Translations under genes and position numbers: made by a program
Shown here: positions 1 to 5,551 of the stretch, one piece after another
Layout of the letters: each line of letters starts with the position of its first letter
Position numbering within the stretch: position 1 is the stretch's first letter
Notes under the pieces: generated by a model
Told to the model about the DNA's origin: nothing
Seen by the model: only the letters and a program-made list of their open reading frames with translations
The model's database searches: none
Assembly (NCBI GenBank): GCA_043758125.1
Contig: JAYVOC010000004.1
Coordinates: 1-6,263, forward strand
Length of the DNA stretch: 6,263 nt
Origin: JANXSD01 sp043758125
Lineage (GTDB): Bacteria; Bacteroidota; Bacteroidia; AKYH767-A; OLB10
Direction: 5' to 3'

Positions 1-971
1 ATAGATAACGTATTTCCTTCGGCGATTCGTATTTGCTCTTTTACTAAATCAATACCGGTGATCATTTCAGTTACAGGATGCTCTACTTGAAGTCGTGTAT
101 TCATCTCCAAAAAGTAGAAATTCATCTTTTCATCGAGGAGAAATTCAACAGTTCCTGCACCAACATAATCGCATGCTTTCGCAACTAGAACAGCACATCG
201 CCCCATTTCCTGACGAATTTCTGGAGTAAGAATAGAACTTGGAGCTTCCTCCACAACCTTTTGATGACGACGTTGGATAGAACATTCTCTCTCGAAAAGA
301 TAAACTACATTTCCATGAGTATCTCCTAAAACTTGAATTTCAATATGTCGTGGCGACGTAACAAAACGCTCAATAAAAACTGATCCGTCACCAAAAGCAG
401 ACGTTGCTTCACTTACTGCGCGATTCAAATTCTCTTCAAATTCATCTGCAGACTCCACCACTCGCATTCCCTTTCCTCCACCACCGGCTGATGCTTTAAT
501 GAGAATTGGAAAACCAATTTCTTGTGCTACTTTTTTCGCCTCATTCAAATCAGTGATTGCATAATCAGTACCTGGCACGAGAGGAATATCATACTTCTTG
601 GCAGCTGCTTTCGCGGCAAGCTTACTTCCCATCATTTCCATCGCCTCAGGAGTTGGTCCAATAAGAACTAATCCTGCTTGACGAACAGCTCTAGCAAAAT
701 TTGGATTTTCAGAAAGGAAACCATAACCTGGATGAATTGCTTGCGCTCCAGTTTTCTTAGCAGTTTCAATAATTTTATCGATCAACAAATAACTTTGATT
801 TGATGGAGGAGGTCCAATGCAAACAGCTTCATCAGCATAACGAACATGCAATGCATTTCGATCAGCTTCGGAGAAAACAGCAACAGTAGCGATTCCCATT
901 TCACGAGCGGAACGCATGATACGAAGTGCTATTTCACCACGATTTGCAATAAGTATTTTGGTAAATTTCAT
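1..971 (-). CDS. accC: Biotin carboxylase subunit of an acetyl-/acyl-CoA carboxylase (3' end missing)
   Basis: The enzyme carboxylates the biotin of a carrier protein with ATP and bicarbonate, the first half-reaction of acetyl-CoA or another acyl-CoA carboxylase, in the cytoplasm. The ATG complementary to 969-971 gives 323 complete codons before the left edge; the family's single-domain members run about 450-500 residues, so the C-terminal third is missing. Seen: the N-terminal ILIANRGEIA (6-15), HPGYGFLSEN (80-89), the ATP-grasp glycine loop KASAGGGGKGMR (159-170), ERECSIQRRHQK (227-238), and EMNTRLQVEHPVTE (289-302). Residues aligning with the E. coli catalytic set are present: K117, K159, H209, K238, E276, E289, N291, R293. 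The start matches the usual distance to the IANRGE motif. Upstream I see only an A/G-rich stretch and no convincing -7 promoter element. Because the C-terminus and downstream partners are outside the window, it could instead belong to a propionyl- or methylcrotonyl-CoA carboxylase. Biotin carboxylase identity is near certain; acyl-CoA specificity is open. Confidence 0.95.
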   Translation of the reverse strand, partial: MKFTKILIANRGEIALRIMRSAREMGIATVAVFSEADRNALHVRYADEAVCIGPPPSNQSYLLIDKIIETAKKTGAQAIHPGYGFLSENPNFARAVRQAGLVLIGPTPEAMEMMGSKLAAKAAAKKYDIPLVPGTDYAITDLNEAKKVAQEIGFPILIKASAGGGGKGMRVVESADEFEENLNRAVSEATSAFGDGSVFIERFVTSPRHIEIQVLGDTHGNVVYLFERECSIQRRHQKVVEEAPSSILTPEIRQEMGRCAVLVAKACDYVGAGTVEFLLDEKMNFYFLEMNTRLQVEHPVTEMITGIDLVKEQIRIAEGNTLS

Positions 972-1054
972 AAGCTTTCTAAAGATGGCAATCTAGGACT
1001 TGAAATGAACAAATCCTTAATTTTTTCTGCGTTGTAAAAGTAGAAGGTTTAAGG

Positions 1055-1076
1055 GATATCCGAAAGGATGAAAATT
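1055..1076 (+). repeat. Left copy of a 22-nt direct repeat with a GAAA-tetraloop hairpin
   Basis: The 16-nt core GATATCCGAAAGGATG (1055-1070) recurs exactly at 1822-1837. After one differing base both copies continue AAATT, giving 21 of 22 matches. The core folds as ATCC-GAAA-GGAT, a 4-bp stem with a GNRA-type loop plus a possible outer U-G pair. TTTAA also lies 2 nt upstream here (1048-1052) and 3 nt upstream of the other copy. No T-run follows, so it is not a standard terminator, and it lies in a divergent spacer where none is needed. Confidence 0.8.
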
Positions 1077-1092
1077 TATAGATTTCAAAGAT

Positions 1093-1124
1093 TTCTTAAA
1101 CTTACAATTTGTTGTCTTTAAGAA
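1093..1124. promoter_or_regulatory. Inverted repeat upstream of the toxin-antitoxin promoter, possible operator
   Basis: TTCTTAAA (1093-1100) and its exact reverse complement TTTAAGAA (1117-1124) are separated by 16 nt. The arms lie about 25-55 bp upstream of the proposed -33 element of the toxin gene. HigA-type antitoxins usually repress their own operon by binding inverted repeats near the promoter, so this is a candidate site; that role is inference. The arms are AT-only apart from one C or G, so chance is a real possibility. A T-run at 1131-1137 follows, so a weak hairpin terminator on the plus strand is an alternative reading. Confidence 0.3.
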
Positions 1125-1147
1125 TATTAATTTTTTTCAAGAATTAG

Positions 1148-1178
1148 TTGCACTTTAGGGCTACATTGATTATCTTTG
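1148..1178 (+). promoter_or_regulatory. Bacteroidota-type promoter of the toxin-antitoxin operon
   Basis: TTG (1148-1150), a 20-nt spacer, then TATCTTTG (1171-1178) fully match the Bacteroidota -33/-7 pattern TTG-N17-23-TAnnTTTG. Transcription should begin about 4-7 nt after the final G, at roughly 1182-1185. That places the transcript start at or next to the GTG at 1185. Confidence 0.7.
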
Positions 1179-1184
1179 TTAAAG

Positions 1185-1532
1185 GTGAGCAAACAGAAAT
1201 ATCGAACAATAGTCGTTTACAAGGATTATTTCCAGGAGTTCTTTGTAAAACAAAGTGAAAAAGTAAAAGAGAAAATAATTTGGACATTCACAATGATTGA
1301 AGAAATTCAAAAAGTTCCCGAAAGTTTTCTTAAACACATTGAAAATACAGATGGACTTTTTGAAATTAGAGTTCAATTAGGAAACAATATATTTCGAATA
1401 TTCTGCTTTTTTGATCAAGGAAAATTAGTTGTACTTGCAAATGGTTTTCAAAAGAAGACTCAAAAGACACCAAAAAAGGAGATAGAAAAAGCACTAAAAA
1501 TCAAGAGACAATATGAAAGCGAAAAACAATAG
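1185..1532 (+). CDS. higB: RelE/HigB-type toxin (phage Gp49-like family) of a type II toxin-antitoxin pair
   Basis: The protein is a small basic one resembling Gp49-like/HigB toxins of the RelE superfamily. Such toxins are generally ribosome-dependent mRNA endonucleases that stop translation until bound by their antitoxin. From GTG 1185 it is 115 residues, a normal length. Seen: an N-terminal VVYKDYF strand/helix start, then FLKH (48-51), DGLFEIRV (56-63), FRIFCFF (70-76), and the signature GFQKKTQKTP (87-96) before a Lys-rich C-terminal helix; the basic residues in these blocks are the likely RNA-contacting surface. The frame can be opened at TTG 1176, but that codon lies inside the proposed -7 element, so GTG 1185 is preferred; the next ATG, at 1293, would remove a third of the fold. 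The stop overlaps the antitoxin gene by 20 nt, and toxin-first order is typical of higBA. By hand count 67 of 240 bases (28%) in 1201-1440 are G/C, against 48 of 120 (40%) in 481-600 of accC. The family is clear; activity is inferred. Confidence 0.88.
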   Translation: MSKQKYRTIVVYKDYFQEFFVKQSEKVKEKIIWTFTMIEEIQKVPESFLKHIENTDGLFEIRVQLGNNIFRIFCFFDQGKLVVLANGFQKKTQKTPKKEIEKALKIKRQYESEKQ

Positions 1533-1818
1533 CATTCTTACGCTTGAACAATTCAAGGATAAGCATTACGGAAAACCTGGAACTAAAAACCGGGATCAAC
1601 TTGACAAAGGTTATGAAAACTTTAAAATTGGGGCACTAATCCACGAAGCGAGATTAGAAAAAGGATTGACGCAAGAAGAACTTGCAGAAAAGGTAGGGAC
1701 TACGAAATCATACATTTCAAAAATTGAAAACAACATTAAAGAAGCGCGTATCTCTACTCTTATGAAAATTGTAGAATTAGGATTAGGTGGACACTTGGAA
1801 TTATCCATCAAACTTTAA
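1513..1818 (+). CDS. higA: XRE-family helix-turn-helix antitoxin (HigA type)
   Basis: This is the 101-residue partner of the toxin just upstream, expected to bind and silence it and to repress the shared promoter. Residues 38-92 form a Cro/C1-type helix-turn-helix domain. The core is LTQEELAEKVGTTKSYISKIE (52-72), with the DNA-recognition helix at about TTKSYISKIENN (63-74). The first 37 residues, including FKDKHYGKPGTKNRDQ (14-29), form an extension seen in antitoxins paired with Gp49-like toxins; toxin binding by this segment is an inference. The ATG at 1513 lies inside the toxin's last codons (20-nt overlap, different frame), which implies coupled translation from one mRNA. No separate promoter is apparent. 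The TAA stop is 3 nt before the right-hand direct repeat. The domain call is firm; the name higA rests on gene order and partner type. Confidence 0.9.
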   Translation: MKAKNNSILTLEQFKDKHYGKPGTKNRDQLDKGYENFKIGALIHEARLEKGLTQEELAEKVGTTKSYISKIENNIKEARISTLMKIVELGLGGHLELSIKL

Positions 1819-1821
1819 CAA

Positions 1822-1843
1822 GATATCCGAAAGGATGGAAATT
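1822..1843 (+). repeat. Right copy of the 22-nt direct repeat with a GAAA-tetraloop hairpin
   Basis: The core GATATCCGAAAGGATG (1822-1837) is identical to 1055-1070 and in the same orientation, followed by one differing base and AAATT. It fills the short space between the antitoxin stop and the agmatinase stop, two converging genes. The two copies are 767 bp apart and enclose the whole toxin-antitoxin operon with its promoter. Without a following T-run it is at best a weak terminator for the antitoxin transcript. Confidence 0.8.
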
Positions 1844-1847
1844 AAAA

Positions 1848-2732
1848 CTACTTTTTTGTAACGAACCCAATTAATCGGTAAGCAAGCTTAGCAAGACTGT
1901 ATTCACTTAAAACAGAACCTTCAATTGGAGCACATTCAACGATATCAAAGCCGACAACATTTTTACGTTCAGTTAGCTTGCGTAAGAACTCCATCGTTTC
2001 ATCCCAAAATAATCCACCTGGTTCGGCGGTACCTACTGCGGGCATGATTGCTGGATCAAAACCATCAGCATCAATTGTTAGATAAACATTTTCTGAAAGC
2101 GTATTGATTGCATCATCCATCCAATGCGGATTGTTACGGATGTTGTGAGCATAAAAAGTATGAATCTTATTTGTTGATGCACTTAATTCCGCTTCAGGAG
2201 CACTCAATGCGCGAATGCCTATTTGCGTTAACGGTACATCTTGCTCATGTATTCGCGCCATCACCGATGCATGACTAAATAAATTATCGTGATACGAAAA
2301 ACGTAAATCAGCGTGCGCATCAATCTGTACAACACACAAATTTTTATAATGCTTATTATGTGCTTTTACAAAACCCAAAGTAACAGTATGCTCAGCACCC
2401 AATGACACTACAAACTTTCCAGCTTTAATATGTTTTTCGGTTTCTGCTTCGATGTAATCGATTGCATCTGCATCCACTTTATGATGAAAATTCATAGGCT
2501 CCATTGTAGCGATACCCACTTTCTTATAGGTTTCAATTCCTAACATCTCATCATAAAATTCGACAAAATGAGATGCTTTTAAAATTGCTTCTGGTCCTTG
2601 CGAAGAACCTAATTTATAAGAGGAAGTATACTCGTAAGGAGCGGATTGAATTACAAATTTCGCCTTATCATATTTATATAAATCTGGTTCGGTAATACCT
2701 AGGAAATTTTTTTCGTAATCGTAAAATCGCAT
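1848..2732 (-). CDS. speB: Agmatinase-family ureohydrolase
   Basis: Agmatinases hydrolyse agmatine to putrescine and urea with a two-manganese centre, the second step of the arginine-decarboxylase route to polyamines. The protein has 294 residues, normal for the family. The metal-binding motifs are all present: GAEH with H115, DAHAD with D138, H140 and D142, and TIDADGFDP with D221 and D223; E267 in VECAP sits where the family's active-site Glu lies. SHASVMARI (153-161) and VGTAEPGG (233-240) are agmatinase-like, although many relatives have P where this one has A236. The ATG start (complement of 2730-2732) leads straight into the N-terminal region, with no SD-like sequence upstream. It lies 68 bp downstream of sucC on the same strand and could be co-transcribed with it. 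Arginase, guanidinobutyrase or another guanidino substrate cannot be excluded from motifs alone, and no arginine decarboxylase is visible here to settle it. Confidence 0.88.
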   Translation of the reverse strand: MRFYDYEKNFLGITEPDLYKYDKAKFVIQSAPYEYTSSYKLGSSQGPEAILKASHFVEFYDEMLGIETYKKVGIATMEPMNFHHKVDADAIDYIEAETEKHIKAGKFVVSLGAEHTVTLGFVKAHNKHYKNLCVVQIDAHADLRFSYHDNLFSHASVMARIHEQDVPLTQIGIRALSAPEAELSASTNKIHTFYAHNIRNNPHWMDDAINTLSENVYLTIDADGFDPAIMPAVGTAEPGGLFWDETMEFLRKLTERKNVVGFDIVECAPIEGSVLSEYSLAKLAYRLIGFVTKK

Positions 2733-2757
2733 AATTTAAAGGCTATATAATTTTATC

Positions 2758-2774
2758 AGAAGTTTAATACTTCT
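2758..2774 (-). other. Small hairpin between sucC and the agmatinase gene
   Basis: AGAAGT and ACTTCT pair around a 5-nt loop, giving a 6-bp stem, 26 nt after the sucC stop. On the minus strand it is followed by GATAAAATT rather than a T-run, so it is not a classical terminator. It could act as a weak processing or 3'-end element, or be chance. Confidence 0.25.
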
Positions 2775-2800
2775 TTGCTGAGAATTTTAATTAACGAGAA

Positions 2801-3997
2801 TTATTTTCCTTTGATCACTTGTTGAACTAGATCAGCAGCTTCTTTCAATTGGATTGCTGAAAAAACTTTCAATCCACTTTCGTCGATTAATTTTTTAGCG
2901 ATATCAGCATTAGTTCCTTGCAAACGAACGATAATGGGAACTGGTATTTCTCCAATGTTTTTATATGCATCAACGATACCTTGTGCAACGCGATCACAAC
3001 GAACAATACCACCAAAGATATTTACAAGAATTGCTTTTACATTTGGATCTTTCAAGATAATACGGAATGCTTGTTCAACACGAGCAGCATCTGCAGTACC
3101 TCCAACATCTAAAAAGTTTGCAGGATCTCCACCAGCAAGTTTAATGATATCCATCGTAGCCATTGCTAATCCAGCACCATTCACCATGCAACCTACATTA
3201 CCATCTAATTTCACATAGTTAAGATTGTGTTCACCTGCTTCTACCTCTGTTGGATCCTCTTCCGTTTTATCACGCATCGCTGCATAATCAGGATGACGGA
3301 ATAATGCATTCTCATCAAGACTTACTTTCGCATCAACAGCAATAATTTTATCATCAGATGTTTTAAGAACAGGATTGATCTCAAACATTGCTGAGTCAGT
3401 TTGATCATACGCTTTATAAAGTGACGCAACAAATTTTGTCATCTCTTTAAAAGCATTTCCACTTAAGCCTAAGTTGAAAGCAATTTTACGTGCTTGAAAT
3501 CCTTGTAATCCAACTTTAGGATCAATTTCTTCCTTGAAAATAAGATGAGGAGTTTTTTCAGCTACTTCTTCGATATCCATTCCGCCTTCAGTAGAATACA
3601 TAATAATATTGCGACCTGTTTGACGGTTCAATAAAACGCTCATATAAAATTCCGACGTAGGAGTTGGTCCTGGATAATATACGTCTTGAGCGATTAACAC
3701 TTTACTCACCAACTTACCTTGCGGACCAGTTTGAGGGGTAATAAGGTTCATCCCGATAATATTTGTTGCTCTTTCTTTAACTTCCGCTAACGACTTTGCA
3801 ATTTTAACACCACCACCTTTTCCTCGGCCACCTGCATGGATTTGTGCTTTAATAACCCACCATTGTGTTCCTGTTTGCTCAGTTAATTTTTTAGCTGCTT
3901 CTACAGCCTGTTCTGGCGTATCTGCAACAATTCCTTCCTGAATGGCAACTCCAAAACTTTTTAAAATTTGCTTGCCTTGGTATTCGTGTATGTTCAT
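2801..3997 (-). CDS. sucC: Succinyl-CoA synthetase (ligase), beta subunit
   Basis: With the alpha subunit SucD, this subunit interconverts succinyl-CoA and succinate in the TCA cycle while making ATP or GTP. It is 398 residues, slightly longer than the E. coli protein (388). The N-terminal ATP-grasp domain shows MNIHEYQGKQIL (1-12), K50, the glycine-rich AGGRGKGGGVK (55-65), STEGGMDIEEVA (135-146), EINP (206-209, with Mg-binding N208) and VDAKVSLDENALFR (221-234, with D222). The C-terminal CoA-ligase domain shows VNGAGLAMATMD (272-283), DVGGTADAARV (297-307) and NIFGGIVRCD (326-335). All expected catalytic motifs are intact. The ATG complementary to 3995-3997 is the conventional start, and AGGAT lies about 6 nt upstream as a possible ribosome binding site. 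No sucD adjoins it: upstream is a divergent peroxiredoxin and downstream an agmatinase, so the alpha subunit must be encoded elsewhere. Nucleotide preference (ADP or GDP) was not determined. Confidence 0.97.
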   Translation of the reverse strand: MNIHEYQGKQILKSFGVAIQEGIVADTPEQAVEAAKKLTEQTGTQWWVIKAQIHAGGRGKGGGVKIAKSLAEVKERATNIIGMNLITPQTGPQGKLVSKVLIAQDVYYPGPTPTSEFYMSVLLNRQTGRNIIMYSTEGGMDIEEVAEKTPHLIFKEEIDPKVGLQGFQARKIAFNLGLSGNAFKEMTKFVASLYKAYDQTDSAMFEINPVLKTSDDKIIAVDAKVSLDENALFRHPDYAAMRDKTEEDPTEVEAGEHNLNYVKLDGNVGCMVNGAGLAMATMDIIKLAGGDPANFLDVGGTADAARVEQAFRIILKDPNVKAILVNIFGGIVRCDRVAQGIVDAYKNIGEIPVPIIVRLQGTNADIAKKLIDESGLKVFSAIQLKEAADLVQQVIKGK

Positions 3998-4019
3998 AGC
4001 TCAATCCTAATTGGAAGCG

Positions 4020-4027
4020 CAAAAGTA
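4020..4027 (-). promoter_or_regulatory. Candidate -7 promoter element for sucC
   Basis: On the minus strand this reads TACTTTTG, a full match to TAnnTTTG. Transcription would start near 4013-4016, leaving a leader of about 16-19 nt that includes AGGAT. The nearest upstream TTTG (complement of 4052-4055) is 24 nt away, slightly beyond the usual 17-23 nt spacing, so the -33 part is weak. Confidence 0.5.
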
Positions 4028-4110
4028 AAAAATTAGACAAGTTATACGGTTCAAAAAGAAACATAAAGTTTTACAAACTTATAAGCACTAATATTGTTCA
4101 AGATTTTAAG

Positions 4111-4569
4111 ATGAAAACACTAGCAATTAACGATAAAGCCCCTTCTTTCAAAGGTATTGATCAAAATGATAAAACTGTTTCTTTATCAGATTTTAAAGGT
4201 CAGAAGTTGATTTTGTATTTCTATCCCAAAGATGATACGCCAGGATGTACCGCTGAAGCTTGTAACTTAAACGATAATTATGCGCTTCTTCTTAAGAAAG
4301 GATTTGCAATTGTTGGTGTTAGCAAAGACGATCAAAAGTCGCATTTAAAATTTGTGAAGAAATTTGGTTTGAAATTCAGCTTAATAGCAGATACTGATCA
4401 AAAGATTATTGATGCTTATGGCGTTTGGGGTGAGAAAATTTTATTTGGAAGAGAATACATGGGAATACTTCGAACTACTTTTGTGATCAATGAAAAAGGC
4501 AAGGTCGAAAAAATCTTTGATAAAGTTAACACCAAAGATCACACTGAACAAATCCTTGCCGAATACTAA
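4111..4569 (+). CDS. bcp: Thioredoxin-dependent thiol peroxidase, BCP/PrxQ-type peroxiredoxin
   Basis: The protein reduces hydrogen peroxide and organic hydroperoxides in the cytoplasm using thioredoxin. At 152 residues it has the standard size. The PxxxTxxC active site is P39, T43 and C46, where C46 is the peroxidatic cysteine. C51, five residues on, is the expected resolving cysteine of the atypical two-cysteine PrxQ class. R121 in LRTTFVI (120-126) is the expected catalytic arginine. VSKDDQKSHLKF (70-81) and YGVWGEK (103-109) are further BCP hallmarks. The ATG at 4111 is the only sensible start. It is divergent from sucC across 113 bp and convergent with prmC across 45 bp, so it is probably transcribed alone. 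TAATATTG (4089-4096) is a 7-of-8 match to the -7 element but has no TTG at the right distance, so its promoter is uncertain. There is no signal peptide. Confidence 0.96.
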   Translation: MKTLAINDKAPSFKGIDQNDKTVSLSDFKGQKLILYFYPKDDTPGCTAEACNLNDNYALLLKKGFAIVGVSKDDQKSHLKFVKKFGLKFSLIADTDQKIIDAYGVWGEKILFGREYMGILRTTFVINEKGKVEKIFDKVNTKDHTEQILAEY

Positions 4570-4614
4570 TCATTGAATTTAAAAATTAAGTCAAGATAGG
4601 TATCGGATCTGAAT

Positions 4615-5469
4615 TTATTTCTTTTCTGCGTAAACAAATCGATCTTTCCCCGATAAATCATGATAAATTCGAACATCATGGAAATGCAAATTTTCTAATA
4701 GTTCAGCTACATTCTCGCCTTGCTTTTCATTGATCTCAAACCAAAGTTGACCATTTGATTTTAAATTTTTATAAGCGAAACTTGCTATTCTCTTATAAAA
4801 AATTAGTGGGTCGTCATCTTCAACAAACAATGCGATATGCGGTTCGTATTGTAAAACATTCTCATGCATTTCATCAGCTTCCGACTTTAAAATATATGGA
4901 GGATTACTCACGATCAACTCAAATTGCGTTTCTTCGATTTGTCCCCATTGATTATCTAGCACATCGACCCAAACCCAATTCACATTCAGGTTAAGATCCT
5001 TTGCATTATTTTTTGCTTTTAGAAGCGCTTCAAAAGAAACGTCGCAACCCGTAATATTTACCTCTGGAAAACTATGTTTTAGAGCAAGTGCTATACAACC
5101 ACTTCCTGTGCAGATATCTAACATATTCGCATTAGCGGCAAATTTTTCATCACGAATAAATTGTACCAATTCCTCTGTTTCAGGCCGAGGAATTAACACA
5201 TGTTGATCCACTCCTATTTTTAATTCAGAAAACCAAGCATAACCAAGAACATACTGAAGGGGCTCTGCATTTCCCAATCTTTCGATATCACTCAAGAGTT
5301 GTAATTCGAAATCAGGGTTAATTACTTCGTCCTGATGGATCATGATATATGCAATAGAATAACCTAATCGTTCGAGTAGAAGATGTCGAGTAAGTGTAAG
5401 TGCTTCAGAAGTAGGGTACAAAGTACTGAGTACAGCTCTGCTTCTCTCTGTAAAAGTGCTGATGGTCAT
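4615..5469 (-). CDS. prmC: Peptide chain release factor N5-glutamine methyltransferase
   Basis: PrmC (HemK) methylates the glutamine of the GGQ motif in release factors RF1 and RF2 with S-adenosylmethionine, which is needed for efficient termination. The 284-residue length fits the family. An N-terminal helical release-factor-binding domain (about 1-75) leads into PLQYVLGYAWF (70-80) and LIPRPETEELV (92-102). The Rossmann methyltransferase core has SAM-binding motif I, LDICTGSGCIA (117-127), where cysteine replaces the glycine common in DIGTGSG; an acidic D143 follows the second strand. NPPY (189-192) is the signature that holds the target glutamine. The ATG complementary to 5467-5469 is supported by the family's normal N-terminal length; no Shine-Dalgarno sequence precedes it. 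It is divergent from ribD across 82 bp. A general protein-glutamine methyltransferase of the same family is the only realistic alternative, and the N-terminal domain argues for PrmC. Confidence 0.95.
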   Translation of the reverse strand: MTISTFTERSRAVLSTLYPTSEALTLTRHLLLERLGYSIAYIMIHQDEVINPDFELQLLSDIERLGNAEPLQYVLGYAWFSELKIGVDQHVLIPRPETEELVQFIRDEKFAANANMLDICTGSGCIALALKHSFPEVNITGCDVSFEALLKAKNNAKDLNLNVNWVWVDVLDNQWGQIEETQFELIVSNPPYILKSEADEMHENVLQYEPHIALFVEDDDPLIFYKRIASFAYKNLKSNGQLWFEINEKQGENVAELLENLHFHDVRIYHDLSGKDRFVYAEKK

Positions 5470-5470
5470 A

Positions 5471-5502
5471 TTGCAAAGATGATATTTTCAAATTTAAATT
5501 TG
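5471..5502 (+). promoter_or_regulatory. Candidate ribD promoter
   Basis: TTG (5471-5473), a 21-nt spacer and TAAATTTG (5495-5502) match TTG-N17-23-TAnnTTTG. Transcription would start near 5506-5509, giving ribD a leader of about 43-46 nt. A second full -7 match, TATTTTTG at 5536-5543, has no TTG at the right distance and would give a leader of only 2-5 nt, so it is the weaker candidate. Confidence 0.5.
5489..5502. promoter_or_regulatory. 14-bp perfect palindrome carrying -7 elements on both strands
   Basis: CAAATTTAAATTTG is its own reverse complement and sits in the 82-bp spacer between the divergent genes prmC and ribD. It contains TAAATTTG reading right (5495-5502, toward ribD) and TAAATTTG reading left (5496-5489, toward prmC). 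The leftward element would give prmC a leader of about 13-16 nt but lacks a TTG at -33. It could also be a regulator-binding site; no regulator is visible here. Confidence 0.45.
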
Positions 5503-5551
5503 TTCAATTTAGCATGAATTATTCATTACTGCGCTTATTTTTGCAGCCCAC

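Noticed and set aside
846..1037. Plus-strand reading frame of 63 codons
   Set aside because: It lies mostly antisense to the start of accC, has a low-complexity protein and no recognisable motif.
1086..1093. Possible minus-strand -7 element for accC (AATCTTTG)
   Set aside because: The first base departs from TAnnTTTG and no TTG lies 17-23 nt further upstream; it is also far from the start codon.
1179..1376. Minus-strand reading frame of 65 codons antisense to the toxin
   Set aside because: Its Phe/Leu-rich product is the expected shadow of the Lys-rich toxin gene; it has no promoter or family resemblance.
1611..1811. Minus-strand reading frame of 66 codons antisense to the antitoxin
   Set aside because: It is fully covered by a gene with a clear helix-turn-helix domain, and its own product resembles nothing.
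2918..3218. Two plus-strand reading frames of 64 and 94 codons
   Set aside because: Both are antisense to the conserved C-terminal domain of sucC, whose codon pattern explains the lack of stops.
4570..4614. Possible bidirectional terminator between bcp and prmC
   Set aside because: TTGA and TCAA can pair around an AT-rich middle, but mismatches break the stem and no convincing T-run follows.
4755..4994. Plus-strand reading frame of 79 codons
   Set aside because: It is antisense to the methyltransferase core of prmC and shows no motif.
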